Shown here: positions 35,397-47,539 of the stretch, piece by piece
Layout: each line of letters starts with the position of its first letter
Numbering within the stretch: the first letter of the stretch is position 1
Assembly (NCBI GenBank): GCA_949752795.1
Contig: OX457071.1
Location: 32,100,800 to 32,164,799, forward strand
Origin: Hyperoodon ampullatus
Lineage: Eukaryota > Chordata > Mammalia > Artiodactyla > Ziphiidae
Direction: 5' to 3'
Length of the DNA stretch: 64,000 bases
Notes under the pieces: model-generated
The model's input: the letters and a program-made list of their open reading frames with translations, nothing else
What the model was told of the DNA's origin: nothing
Databases searched by the model: none
Program-made: the position numbers and the translations under genes

Positions 35397-36159
35397 CTGT
35401 TAGGGTCCTCAGGGCATATGATGGCCACTGTCCAAGCTGGGCACTCTACACTGGGGGCCTCTTGAAAATCAGTGTCTTTAATGGCTTTTGTGACTTCATC
35501 TACCTGAGAAGAGGAAATGTTAAAACCTCTATCAACATTTTAACCCTCTCAATATAAATACAGAACCAAGCAAGACACACCATGTTTCCTGATGCACAGG
35601 AGAAAGTCTTGAAATGACTATATTTTATTTTTTATTTTGGTCCTTAGTATATTGAGGTCTAAGTGTAACTTCTAGGGAGATTGGACCTTGTGTTTCTTTG
35701 TGACTTTAAAAGACAACATAGCTTATTGTTTCTATTGAAAACATGGGTCCATTTAAATTAGGAACTTGATTTCTCTTTAATCCTTCCTAAATCTTTTTTT
35801 TAAATGTATTATTCAGTTTGAGTAAGAAATAAATTCTACATCATCTAGGCGTGTAGCCCTTTGAATAACTTTTGCTTAGGTTAAGGAACTACTTTAAAAA
35901 ATTATTCTTTCCTATGCATGCAGACTGTAAAAAATTCAGTTTCAGAGTACCTTGTGAACCTACTATTGTTAGTACGCATGTTAGAACTAAGTTTTTAAAA
36001 CCATAATTTAATACAGGGTGAAGCAGGTCATGATGCAGACACGCTTATCAATGATTCAGAGGGAACTGAAATATAAAAGATAAAATCAGACACTTATTCT
36101 GCAGACATAATATGACTATATTGTTATGTTATTCTTCAATTTTAAAATGAATTTTGGAG
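35397..36159. other. Unique DNA
   Basis: No recognised feature. Confidence 0.3.
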
Positions 36160-36300
36160 GAAGCAGTTAGAGTCGAGGAACATGAGTTTGCTTCCTGACA
36201 TCATATAAGAGCTACATAACCTTGGTCAAGATACTTAACCTTCCTTAGCCTCAGTTTTCTTTTCTGCTAATTAAAAAATTAACACTAAGCTAATTTCAGT
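36160..36300 (+). mobile_element. MIR SINE fragment
   Basis: GGAAGCAGTTAGAGTCGAGGAACATGAGTTTGC, ATAACCTTGGTCAAGATACTTAACC, TTAGCCTCAGTTTTC follow MIR order. Confidence 0.75.
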
Positions 36301-39300
36301 CATAAGGTTTCTTGCCATCCATACTGATACATCCTAATCAATGCATTTTTTGAGGCCAAAATTTTATTTTAAGGGAAACTTCTGACTAATGGTTTGATAT
36401 GGCACAAATGAACTGTAGTTGGCATTTTAACCATCTGGAATGTTCAATTTTATTTCCTCAGAAGAAAAATCATAGTTGAAGGTCACAGGCTTTTATCAGA
36501 CGAAGAGATGAGAGAGGCATGCTGTAACGATTGTTTCTTTTCTGCATTCGTAACCTGACCTGGTAATAAAAGATAGGCTCTAAAGCAATTAAGTTTGGGA
36601 ATGGTAAAGTGAATATATATTATCAAAGATAATAAAACCATATAAAAGTTTTCAATTATTCCTGAGATCTCTGAGTTGAGCAAACTTGACAATGAAAGAG
36701 TTTAAGATGGTTTAAGGTGTCACTGGTCACTTTCATTCTTAGGGTCATTTAAATATTATGCTAATGAAAAGAAAATGGAATAAAGTATTATCCTGTTAAT
36801 GAACTTAAAAGTAGATCCTGGTAGAAATATATGATAAATAAATACAATGTCAAGTTAGAAAAAATGTTGTAGTTTCATGTTGTTGGTTTGCAAATTGAAT
36901 TTTTACATAAAATTTACACTAAATGGAACCTCATTATATAGTGATGAGGTCCAGTATGATCCAAATCATTAAAATCACTGTACTGCTTAATGATTCACTA
37001 AGTGGTACCACAGTGCCATAAATTTAGCACTAGTTTCATGATTCAAAACAGCAGACTGAGACACCAGCAAATCGTATGTGGATCATTAAATTTACAATGA
37101 ATGTCAGGGATGAAATAAGGGGGAAAAAACACTTTGAGAGTTAGGGATAATATGTGCTCTAAGGTGACATACATCAAGATAAATGATCTTATACTGCTTG
37201 TGCTTGGATAATAATGGGGGGTAGTTTTTTTTTTGTTATTCCTCATTTCATAATTTCCAGAGGGGTTGGAAGTCTAAACTCCTACGAATTAAAGCAGCTG
37301 TCACTTTTTGACTACCCTGTGATCTGTTTCATTTATATTTATAATATATACATGTATATATGCCATTACATTTTAAACTTAGCTGATTTTGCCTACACAT
37401 TACGGCTCAACTAATTTCCTATCAGATTAGTTCAAAATGATTTTTATGGTTGGATGAAATTTGGACTGGGATTCCATGAAAGCTACTAAGAATAGGTTTA
37501 ATTCTGAAATCATTAATGATGTTTTAAATCACACCCTTCATGAATCTCAGCATTGTCTTAGTGTTTACCCGCCAGTATTTATTTGTGTGAAAATCTGTGT
37601 ATTGCAAGTTATAAAATATAAAATTAAATATGCTAAATATAAGCTGGATCCTCACAATCCATAAGTTTTGCTGCTTAGGGACCTGGGGAATTCACATTTG
37701 AGAGTACTTTTCTTGCATATTTGATTTGGAATATGAAAGGCGATCCTTTCTTTGGGCCAGAAGTAGATCTGCCCACAGGTCTTTTATATAGAATAGAGTA
37801 TGTAAGACGTTATGATTTTTAATAGTTTAACACTGAAAAGCTCAGCAAATAGCTATGTGGTATCTCTAACACATTGTTAGCCAAGAGTGCTATTTCTTTG
37901 TCAGGAAAACACTAATGTTTGCCAAATGATGAAGATTATGAGAGGCTGGCCTGGAGTGTTCATACATGTTATACCAACTTCCGGATCTGGGGCAATTGAT
38001 CAATCTCAGGGTGTAATGCAACCTATTTTAGACAAATATATCAGTCAATCACTGCAGACATTCAGATGAGAACCTTGCACACATGTTAATCTTTATCAAG
38101 CAAGGTGTACTGAATAGCCTCTGGGGTCAGGATTTTTACTTTTATTTTTGGCTTGCCTGTTTATGTCCATTGGGAGAATGGCAAGAGCAACGACAATTAA
38201 ATTGCTGAGAGAGTGCAAAACAGAACTGCAGACTTAGGGGGATCATGGGGATCCTGTCCTTTGTTTTCGTGATTTATCTGCTAGAAAGTTCTATGAAAGC
38301 AAAAGCTATGTGCTAGTAAAGACAATTCATGGAAGGCATATGGCAAGCACTGCTTTCCTTTACTAGTCCAGGATGGAGAAGGTTGGATTTTTTTTCCTCA
38401 AGGGACAAAGATAGTTTGATTCTGGCTACTGGGTCCTGAAGTGGAACATTGAGAAGGAGATTATTTATTCCTTCTTGTAAAAATAAAAATGCTTTTGTTT
38501 GAGGGAAAAGTCCAATTGAAGATAAGAAAAGAGAAAATGTGTTCAATGAAAGCCTTTAAGATTGATTAGTCTGCTTAACCTTTGGGATTTTCCCCACTTA
38601 CCTCAGGGATATGGAGTTTTATTCAAGTTGGCTAAATACTTAAGACATTTCTTGTTTTGGAAAGAATATTATTAGTAGTAACCATAAAAATGAATTTGAA
38701 CAGCCTCTCCCCTTCACCCAACATTTATGAAGGTCTTGGACTATCCAAGTGAAACACAGGACAACAAACAAATCAAATACTGAAAGACCAAAGGGAACTA
38801 TAAAAAAGCCATGTATTCACTTTGTCCTTGAAACTATGAAAACAATTTCTAGAATAAACAGGTTACAAAAACAGGACAGGATATTCTGTCAGCCCATGCA
38901 GGGCCTGTTATCTAGAAACTGCTTATGGCAGAGGGGTATAGACAGTCAGAAGAGAAGATAAAAAGTGATATTTTAGTGTTTCATCATAAGCCTTAGGACA
39001 AGACTGTAAAATGTGGCCGTTTAGTACAGTTCTGAGACACAACAAATGGTATATAGCATTTCCCTGTTTATCCTGAAATCCACCTCGTGTCAAATGCTGG
39101 GCTCTGAAAGAATTTTCCCTCTTTCTTCTCTGACTCAGAGATTTCTCCTAAATCTATGCAAGAAGTATAATACCTTAGAAACTTTCCTGACTTATGTGCC
39201 CCAATAACAGATCAGTTTCCTTCTATCAGCACTAGGTCCAGGTAAGAGGGAAATGAGGAGATCATTTTGGTAAAGAGAAAGATACACTCTAAGAGAATAT

Positions 39301-40685
39301 TCTATTCACTTAGGAAGAGAAAGTGGACTCCCACTCTCCCTGCCAACTCCCTTAAACTTCAGGCTGGGGATTTGGTGGGGAAAAGATGAGAGGGTTAAGG
39401 GAGGAAAGTTATCAGAAATGTCTCTCGACAGAAAGAGCAAATCACTTATAAAGGAGCCATGTTTTCCTTGCATATTTGAGTTGTAATATTATAAACATAT
39501 GTAATGGGGCAGAAAATTTAATCATCTCAGTAGTTATTAGTTCTCTATGGGTTGAAACTAAGAGGAGCTCCTCTTCCTTGAGCCTGAACCAAGCTGGAGA
39601 GACCAGTGGGATGGAGTCTCTACAATGAGGTCATTAGGCTCGGGGCCAATGGAGTGCTGCCCAGACAAGGCCTTGAGGTCCCATAAAGGAACACATATGT
39701 CTAGCTTTCAGGGTATCTGCAACAGCATAATTATTAAATCACTGGTGGAAAATTTCAATCTGAAAATGAGAGCATCAGGGATGAATGACTTCTCTGTAAA
39801 TGTCTGGCTTGTGTCTGAATGATCTGTTTCTCCACTATTAGAGTATTGCCTATCCATAAAAAGCTCATCATGGTCAGAACAGTGCTTGTTCAGCTGTTGG
39901 TCAATAATGTAAACAGTCTTGTTTGGATCAGGTCTTCCATCTCTTTAATGTGATTCCAGTACTTAATATATTTTGCATGCTAATGTCCTTTGACTGGAGA
40001 AATATCTTTCTTTCGATCTCTCTTTTGAATTGTGAGCTGCTTCTTTTGCTTAAAAGAAGATGCTGGCGACTCCTTTCATTTAGGGATAAGAGGTTGTGCT
40101 TCAATCACTTGATGAAGAATTTTAACTTAATCTCATTCTAAATGGGTTGGCTTCCTCTCTTTTGTGTGTAGAGATGAGGAGTTAAGAAGAGAATGAGGTA
40201 GAATGGAGAGAGAAGGCAAAGAAATGTATAATTATTTCCCTCTTATCATTGCATATATTAGTTTATGCAGGTATCTATTTTTACTTATACCACCACATTT
40301 CTGAACTTTATAGAACCTTGAAACTTTTTCTAAAACTAGGACAGAGAAGAAGTTCTCTTTAAGGATGTTATCCGAATAGCTGCACTCAATTTAATTTCTT
40401 TTTAAGATAGGGGTTCTGAAAATATCTATGGATCTTTCAAGTCCCTTTTCAGATAACCCCTGTTATAAGCCACCAATCAATGAGTTCTGAATATCTATGA
40501 TGGACTAAACATATACGTAGACCCCGTCTTCCACTTCAAGGAAGCCTCAAGCCATGAAGAGCAGCAAAAATAGCTTATTTTGGGAGAGCAGGGGTGCTGG
40601 GGGTGTGTGGGAATGGTAGAAAGATCAAACATGGAAAATATCCCTTTCTACACATATGTATTGATGAGAGCTTGAATGAGAAGTT
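36301..40685. other. Long repeat-poor AT-rich stretch
   Basis: 4.4 kb in which I recognise no young repeat, exon, CpG cluster or microsatellite. The many short open frames (at most 78 codons) have no domains. Notable only for its low repeat density relative to the rest of the window. Confidence 0.35.
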
Positions 40686-40689
40686 GTAT

Positions 40690-40840
40690 ATTCTGGTTTC
40701 TAGCCCTACTCTGCTCCAACGCTATGGGTGACTTTGTCATGTATACTTTCTCACATCTCTAAAGTAAGCATTGATTTCATAGAGTTGGTGTGGACATAAA
40801 AAGAGCTAAGACCTGGGAAATACTTAAGTCATTGTAAAAT
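40690..40840 (+). mobile_element. MIR-family fragment
   Basis: CTGGTTTCTAGCCCTACTCTGC, TGGGTGACTTTGTCATG, CTCACATCTCTAAAGTAAG, TGGTGTGGACATAAAAAGAG fit a diverged MIR/MIR3. Confidence 0.55.
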
Positions 40841-42084
40841 GCCACCCAATCATGAATATTAACCATATTATAATTACTGAAATGATCTCATATTTTTGCC
40901 TTTTATTCTCAGATAATCTGCTCAACATGACTTTCTTCTTATTCCCATTCTTTGTTCAAAACCAAGAAGCCGCTGCTTCTCATTGTGTTAGGGTGTCTTC
41001 CTTCTCAGGGTGAGAAGGGCTTTCGGTTCCCCATCTTTCATAAGTACGAGGAAACCCACATCCCCATCTATGCTGAGCCTGTGACAGCTGATTCATTGTT
41101 AATAACCTTGACAACGTTATTTTTCTTAGAGAAAAAGGAGACTTGATGACTTCTTTGTTCAATTTCACCTAAAGAGTAGTCTTGCCTGGTGCACACTGTA
41201 AGTGTCATTGGTAGGGAATTGTCCAGGAGGCATTCAGTATGTAAATGTTCTAATTAGATCAATGTAAAAGAGCAGTCGTACATTCTGTTATAGCAGTGTG
41301 TCTGGTTCCACTAATAAAACCTCCCGAAGGCATGCACTACTAGTTTTCTCAATTAGTTTGTCCCAGATCATTTCATCCTAGGGTAGGGAGGGGAGGAAGG
41401 GTGGAATGAGAGGGTGAAGGGAGATGGCAAATTTACAGGTATTTTCTCCAGCTCAGAGAGCTGTCCAAATTTGCCCCATATTCTATCTGGTCACTATATC
41501 AGTCCTTAGGAAATACCCATCACTGCGTAGTATTTGGGAAAATGAAAAAAATCAATCAACTTCTCCTTTCCACTTTCCCTGATGAAACTAATACCACCAG
41601 CACCAGCTCCACCTTTTCTCCTCCTCCTCTTCTTCCCCCACCTCCTAAGTCTCCTTGCTTTCATTTTCCAGAGAAAGTATCACTATGTAAAATTCCTAGC
41701 TCAGTGCCTGGCACATAATAGCAATTTAATTAAGCATTTGCTCCCTTCCCTTTCTCAAGGATACAGCATACTTCAGGCCTCAGAAAGTGAAAAATGAGTA
41801 TCATAGCTACAGGATACATACGAAGGGGACCCAATTTATAACGATCGAAAAGATTGCAATCCTTTCTCTTTACACGTGACTTAGAACTTATGGGGTTGTA
41901 GAGCTGTTTGTCTAAGAAGGATCTGAAAACTTGGAAAGATATGTTCAGGAAAGCTTTTTTAACCTCTGGGACTCCAGGGTGGCAGAGTAAGATAAAAGTC
42001 TGTAAAATCTAGACAGAGAGTTAAGTGTTGTGTTTTTGGCTGTGTGTGCTCTGTTGCCTGTGCCTAGTCATGCTGGCTCTGCAC
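40841..42084. other. Unique DNA with a short L2 tail
   Basis: About 41685-41745 is an L2 3' tail (CCTAGCTCAGTGCCTGGCACATAATAG). About 41575-41660 is pyrimidine-rich. No exon recognised. Confidence 0.35.
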
Positions 42085-42088
42085 CTTT

Positions 42089-42500
42089 TGTAAAAGAATG
42101 TTGCCTCTAGCTTGAAATATACAGGATAACCCATTCTCAAGGCTCTGACCTTTTAAGGTATAACATTCGTCCATTCAGATAGAGATGAAACGTTGCAGCA
42201 CAGAGAGTAACATTGGTCTTGTTGGAGGTCTACAGGAACATCATGACCTGACCTATGTGGACAGCTGCAAGAACAAAGGATTCAGACACCAAAAGTGTGC
42301 CACAGCCATACCTCCTCCCCTTTTAGCATAAAAGAAGCCTGACTTCTAACGTGGGTAAGGTGGCTCTGCAGGACACTAGTTGGCCAGCTTCTCGGTCTGC
42401 TGGCTTTCTGAATAAAATTGTTACCCCTTGGCCCAGTAACTGGTTCCCCGATTGATTGGCCTGTCGTGCAGCCAGCAGAATGAGTTTGGACTCGGTAACA
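42089..42500 (+). mobile_element. Solitary endogenous retrovirus LTR (ERV1/gamma-like)
   Basis: 412 bp beginning TGTAAAAG and ending GGTAACA, flanked by a perfect 4-bp direct repeat CTTT (42085-42088 and 42501-42504), as expected for gammaretrovirus-type integration. Internal order fits an LTR: long U3, TATA-like GCATAAAAGAAG at about 42326, polyadenylation signal AATAAA at 42411-42416, then a short U5. No internal viral genes adjoin it, so it is a solo LTR left by recombination. Family name not assigned. Confidence 0.75.
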
Positions 42501-42504
42501 CTTT

Positions 42505-42884
42505 CACACTGTTCTTTCTCCAATTCTTTTATTTTCTTCACTATTTGGGAAAAAGCTTGGCTCAGCACTAATTCCAAACTCCTCTCCTCTACCCACTCCC
42601 CCAAGAGTTCAGAAGCCATGGGGATATGGAGAGTAGCCCCAAGTTAACCAGTGGAGTAGGGTGTCAGGGCAATGGTAATAATGTTACAAAGACTAGTAAC
42701 AGAGGACAAGGATAAATGCCTAGAGGCTCTGAGCAGTCCTAGTTTACCTAGTCCAGCTAGCCTAGTCAGTCTAGCTAGACCATTCAACCCAAGAAAGCCA
42801 AAGGATTTACTTTAATAAGGATGCTTTCTTCAGTAGCCCTCTCCTCCTTCCTGAAAAATATAAACCAAGAGGAAGGTGCGGTGG
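42505..42884. other. Flank of the LTR insertion with a minus open frame
   Basis: A minus frame starting at 42619 reads about 40 codons of host sequence (begins MASELLGEWVEERSLEL, then a Lys/Glu-rich helix-like part) before running into the antisense of the LTR. It is not a recognised protein and is most likely chance. The rest of the stretch, to 42884, holds nothing recognisable. Confidence 0.25.
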
Positions 42885-43080
42885 CATGGAAAGACTTTGA
42901 TTCTATGAATTAGATTCAGGAGAAGTGAGCACTAGTCTGACTTTATCACTTCCATTATAATCACTTACATCTCTGAGACCCAGTTTTCCCGTCTGTAAAA
43001 TGGAGACATCACCTGCCTTATATAATTTTCAGGATTGTGCCTCAAATGTGATAAAGTATGTGAAAACCTTACACAAATTT
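42885..43080 (+). mobile_element. MIR SINE
   Basis: GTGGCATGGAAAGACTTTGATTC, TTACATCTCTGAGACCCAGTTTTCCCGTCTGTAAAATGGAGA and TTTTCAGGATTGTGCCTCAAATG follow the MIR order. Confidence 0.8.
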
Positions 43081-43774
43081 TATTATCTTGTGTTCTTCTT
43101 TGCTCATTTTGTGCAGAAGCCACAAATACAGTGCTAGTGGAGTCTTCCAGAGTAGCTCTTTTGAGTAAGATGACTGAGAAAAAGAACTAAATAATAGTTT
43201 ATCATTGTCTGTTGAGCTATCCTACGGAAGAGAAAGAAACACTTTTTGAGGAGAAATATTGATAGAAAGAGAGGAATAGGTTAGATTTTTAAAAAGATTT
43301 TACTGGTTATGAAGTAGTGAGATGAGTGACAGTTTTGATTACAAAGCTTTTTCCCTGGAAGTCTTAATGACCAGGACAAGTATGCATTCAGTGCAGGGTT
43401 ACAATCAAAATTTAGAGGAAGATAACTTGTTGAAATTGGTTATAATGGTGGCCAATTACCCTATAAGCTTATTTGATAATGTATTAATTTAACCATGTGG
43501 AATTTCTGATATTTTCCAGCCCTTGACCTACAGAAACGGTGATTTCATCTTGTTCAGCTCTCCTAGGAGCAAGAAGTAAAGGAATGAATTGTGGAGGTGA
43601 TCTAGAATGTATGTTTGGGAATGAGCAGTTAGGTTTGAAAATAGCTAAAGGGATTTAGGTTGCTTTAGGAAGGCACATTAAAATATCTAATTGTAGATCC
43701 AGGATGGAGAGAGTCCAGAGTAGTTGTGAGAGGGTGTTAAGATATTGGAAAAGTTGGGATGGAGTGAATGCTAG
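43081..43774. other. Unique DNA
   Basis: No recognised feature. Confidence 0.3.
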
Positions 43775-44045
43775 TCTCTGCTCAGAATGCCCTTCTCCCA
43801 CCCTTCCATCTGGCTCACTTCTACTCATCTTTCAAGTCATATCTCAGAGAAGCAGAATAGATTTTCTCTCTCTTATATGCTTTTGTAGTACTGTGTGATT
43901 TTTTTGCACAACACTTAAGAAAATTGTTATTGTGTCTGTAAGTGTGTTTACATTTCGTAAGGGCAGGGCTATGTTCACCTTGTACGTTACTATATTTCCA
44001 GTGCTTGGCACAGTGTTGGGCATTCAGGAGTTTCAAAATGTCAAG
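43775..44045 (+). mobile_element. L2 3' end
   Basis: GCTCAGAATGCCCTTCTCCC (the L2 ORF end W-N-A-L-P stretch), CACTTCTACTCATCTTTCAAGTC, GGGCAGGGCTATGTTCACCTTG, TTCCAGTGCTTGGCACAGTGTTGGGCATTCAGGA. Antisense to it, a frame of 203 codons (43821-44432, the longest in the window) runs through this L2 and is not a gene. Confidence 0.8.
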
Positions 44046-45787
44046 GAGAATAAGGCTGAATAATGTCAAGGAATCTGAAGGGTAATCAGTGAGGATAGTG
44101 ATTTGTTGAGCATAAAACTGGATGGTACAGTCGAGAGGAAGAATGTGAATCAGAGGCCATGGAGAACAGAAGAAATAGATCTGGTGCTGTGGGCTGTGGG
44201 CAAAGGGGCAACCAACTACCAGTGTGGTTTGAAGAACTGGGAACAGACAAATTGACTTTAAGTCAGTAGAATTATGAAAAGAGGTAGCTCTATGATATAG
44301 TTTTGGAAGTGCCCTTAATAAATGAGAAAGCTGCTTCCTCTTCTTTGCCCATGGCTTCACTCTCTGAGCAGGCAGATACTGAGAGAAGATGCTCTTCATG
44401 AGAGAAGGCATTGGAAGATACTGTGACTTCAAGAGTCAAGTTCTCCAAGAGACAACAGTGTGAGGAATGAGGTTAGCTAAAAGGCAATGAACCCACAATG
44501 GAGCTGTAGTCTCAAAGGACGAGAGGAGGGATGAGCTGAGGGAGAGCCAGGGGTGGGGTAGAAAGAATAAAGATGAGATGGACATTAGCACATTTTCAGT
44601 GGAAGTTGGATGAGTGGGAAACTGGGTCTAGAGTGGCAGGTGTGGAGAGTGTGAAATGAGGAAGTCCCTGAGGAAAGATGTGGAATGAAGAGGAAAAATG
44701 TTCACTGTGATGAATATACCCAAGCAAGGTTGTGGAGTTGCATCTCGAAGTCCCAGGATGCTCAGCAAACCCAGTGTTTCTGATAAGATGGAGGGTCAGA
44801 CAGTGTTTCCGCAGCCTTCTTCTCCAGCTAATTTAAGATAGAAAAGGTAGAGGGTGAAGTCTCTGCCCTAAAGTTTAGTGTTAAATTAGGAGAACAAGCA
44901 AATCTCTCTCTAATTATTCACGTTGTTTAATGATATGCTTTAACAGTTATTTTGCTGCATGGCAATTAGATTCAAATGGTAAGTCACTCACATAAATGAA
45001 TATAATTAGTGGTGGTTTTGCATAGTTAAATCAAGAATTTAGGGGCCTGTTAGGCAAATGGTGATCCAGGGAGAAGGTTCATTTTTGGTTCCTAGCACTT
45101 CCCCTGCTAAAGGGAAGGATTATTGATTGTTTCAAAATTCCCTCCTTGGTGTGGTCCTTAGGTAGGCAGTTGTCTGCCTTCCAGTAAGATCATCATATGA
45201 CTCTATTTATGGTTTATCCTTGTCCTTCTCCCCAAATCGGGGCACAGAGGAAGAATGAGGGGTGAGAGGGGTTGGGGGTGGGTGAGTAAACACCTTCTTG
45301 CTAGGAGAGTATAGAAAGTTCCTGACTATGAGAAAGTTTCTTGCATCTCTTGCCTCAGTTTTTTTTCCTATTTTAGAATATTGAAATATTCCAATTTTAT
45401 TATTTTGAAATACTTCAAACTTAGAGAAAAATAAGGGGAAAGAATGTAAGTGCCTCTAGCCATTTATAAGCTCTAACAGATTTTAACATTTGTTCTATTT
45501 ACTTCAGGATTTTAAAAAATGAAATAAAGGGTCTATTTCAGTTACAGAGGAAACCTCTTTTTACACCACTCTCTGAACTAATTTTCCTCACCCTAGAGGA
45601 GCCATCATGTTGAAGTAGGTTTGTATCACTCTTATTTGTATTTTTGTACTTTTACTACATATGCATGTTTTCTGAAATAAATATAAAATTTTCACGTTTT
45701 AAAATTTCAAATAAATGATATGCTGTACTCACGAGCCTGAAAGCGTTTATTCAGGAGCAAATTAAAAAACATCTAAATATCAAAATT
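44046..45787. other. Decayed, purine-rich DNA
   Basis: Positions 44046-44800 are GA-rich and vaguely resemble an antisense L2 ORF, too diverged to claim. 44800-45787 shows no recognised feature. Confidence 0.3.
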
Positions 45788-45796
45788 AAGCCACAT

Positions 45797-45921
45797 AACA
45801 GACACACATTACTATGTATAAGATAGATAACCAAAAATGACCTACTGTATATAACACAGGGAGCCATACAACCATATTCATTATTTTTTAATAACTTATG
45901 GGAAAAGAATCTGAAAAATAC

Positions 45922-45994
<73 letters not shown>

Positions 45995-46055
45995 ATCACT
46001 TTGCTAAACTAACACAACATTGTAAATCAACTATACTTCAATAAAAAAAAAAGAG
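45797..46055 (+). mobile_element. L1 3' UTR fragment with long (TA)33
   Basis: ACATTACTATGTATAAGATAG, ACCTACTGTATATAACACAGGGAG, TGGGAAAAGAATCTGAAAAATA, then (TA)33 at 45923-45988, then CTGAATCACTTTGCTAAACT and ATCAACTATACTTCAATAAAAAA. Probable 9-bp TSD AAGCCACAT at 45788-45796 and 46056-46064. The (TA)n tract gives an artefactual Tyr-Ile repeat frame on the minus strand. Confidence 0.93.
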
Positions 46056-46064
46056 AAGCCACAT

Positions 46065-46424
46065 GATTTCAGCATTAAGAACATGTAATTATCTGACTGA
46101 TCAAGAATTCTGGAGGTAGGTGATTCCAGGTGAAGTATAGCAGCTCAGAGATATCGTCAAAGATCCGGGCTGTTTATATCCTTCTGCTCTGCTATACTCA
46201 GGAAACTGCATCTCTTTCCTTCGCCTTGTTGCTTCAGGATAGGAAGATGACAGCAACCAAGTATCATAGTCTCACACAACTACATTCAAGGCAGGAGAAA
46301 AAGGGCAGAGAGGAGAATATTTCCTATATTACCACTCTGCCCACTCTCATGTGTACACACTGCTGAGTCCTGGGGACTGGGAATATAATGGATTTAACTC
46401 CCATGCTTAGGCTATGTTTTATGG
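46065..46424. other. Unique DNA
   Basis: No recognised feature. It ends in the target site CACCATTACCTTTA (46425-46438) of the following L1. Confidence 0.3.
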
Positions 46425-46438
46425 CACCATTACCTTTA

Positions 46439-46590
46439 TTTATTTATTTTTATTTTTATTTTTCAACATCTTTATTGGAGTATAAATGCTTTACAATCGT
46501 GTGTTAGTTTCTGCTTTATAACAAAGTGAATCAGCTATACGTATACATATGTTCCCATATCTCCTCCCTCTCGCGTCTCCCTCTCACCCT
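46439..46590 (-). mobile_element. Short young L1 3' tail (first of two at one target)
   Basis: Reversed L1 tail: T-rich run, CAACATCTTTATTGGAGTATAAATGC, TTAGTTTCTGCTTTATAAC. It lies between target copies CACCATTACCTTTA (46425-46438) and CACCATTATCTTTA (46591-46604), one mismatch in 14. Confidence 0.9.
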
Positions 46591-46604
46591 CACCATTATC
46601 TTTA

Positions 46605-47205
46605 TTTTTTTTTAAATTAAAAAAATTTTTTAACATCTTTACTGGAGTATAACTGCTTTACAATGGTGTGTTAGTTTCTGCTTTATAACAAAGTGAATCA
46701 GTTATACACATACATATGTTCCCCTATCTCTTCCCTCTTGCATCTCCCTCCCTCCCACCCTCCCTATCCCACCCCTCTAGGTGGTCACAAAGCACTGAGC
46801 TGATCTCCCTGTGCTATGCGGCTGTTTCCCACTAGCTGTCTATTTTATATTTGGTAGTGTATATACGTCCATGCCACTCTCTCACTTTGTCACAGCTTAC
46901 CCTTCCCCCTCCCCATCTTCTCAAGTCCATTCTCTATTAGGTCTGTGTCTTTATTCCCGCCTTACCCCTAGGTTCTTCATGACCTTTTTTTTTTTTTTCT
47001 TAGATTCTATATGGTATTTATTTTTCTCTTTGTTAGCATACGGTATTTGTTTTTCTCTTTCGGATTTACTTCACTCTGACTTACTTCACTCTTATTCACT
47101 CCGTATGACAGACTCTAGGTCCATCCACCTCACTACAAATAACTCAATTTCATTTCTTTTTATGGCTGAGTAATAGTCCATTGTATATATGTGCCACATC
47201 TTCGG
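46605..47205 (-). mobile_element. Young L1 3' end, minus half of an inverted insertion
   Basis: Poly-T, then the reversed L1 3' UTR (AACATCTTTACTGGAGTATAAC, CTCTAGGTGGTCACAAAGCACTGAG) and the reversed ORF2 end (TATGGCTGAGTAATAGTCCATTGTATATATGTGCCACATCTTC). It stops at the L1 coordinate GAAGATGTGGCAC. The next 300 bp come from just upstream in L1 but in the opposite orientation: twin priming. Confidence 0.93.
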
Positions 47206-47513
47206 CCATCATCAAAAAATCTAGAAACAATAAATGCTGGAGAGAGTGTGGAGAAAAGGGAACACTCTTGCACTGCTGGTGGGAATGTAAATTGATACAG
47301 CCACTATGGAGAACAGTATGGAGGTTCCTTAAAAAACTACAAATAGAATTACCATACGACCCAGCAATCCCACTACTGGGCATATACCCTGAGAAAACCA
47401 TAATTCAAAAAGAGTCATGTACCAAAATGTTCATTGCAGCTCTATTTATAATAGCCAGGAGATGGAAACAACCTAAGTGTCCATCATCGGATGAATGGAT
47501 AAGGAAGATGTGG
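47206..47513 (+). mobile_element. Inverted 5' half of the same L1 (ORF2 C-terminal part)
   Basis: Plus-strand ORF2 C-terminal region (ATGCTGGAGAGAGTGTGGAG, TGCTGGTGGGAATGTAAATTG, ATCCCACTACTGGGCATATACCC, CCTAAGTGTCCATCATCGGATGAATGG) ending at AAGATGTGGCAC. It is followed by target copy CACCATTATCTTTA at 47514-47527, which matches the copy at 46591-46604. The two halves overlap by the L1 word GAAGATGTGGCAC, as expected of twin priming. The frame is partly open but is only a fragment. Confidence 0.92.
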
Positions 47514-47539
47514 CACCATTATCTTTAAAATAGAGAGTT

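Noticed and set aside
43821..44432. Longest open frame in the window (203 codons, minus)
   Set aside because: Its 3' half is exactly antisense to an L2 3' end. No domain, no splice context, Leu/Ser/His/Lys composition of AT-rich non-coding DNA.
45751..45999. Tyr-Ile repeat protein on the minus strand
   Set aside because: Translation of a (TA)33 microsatellite within an L1 3' UTR.
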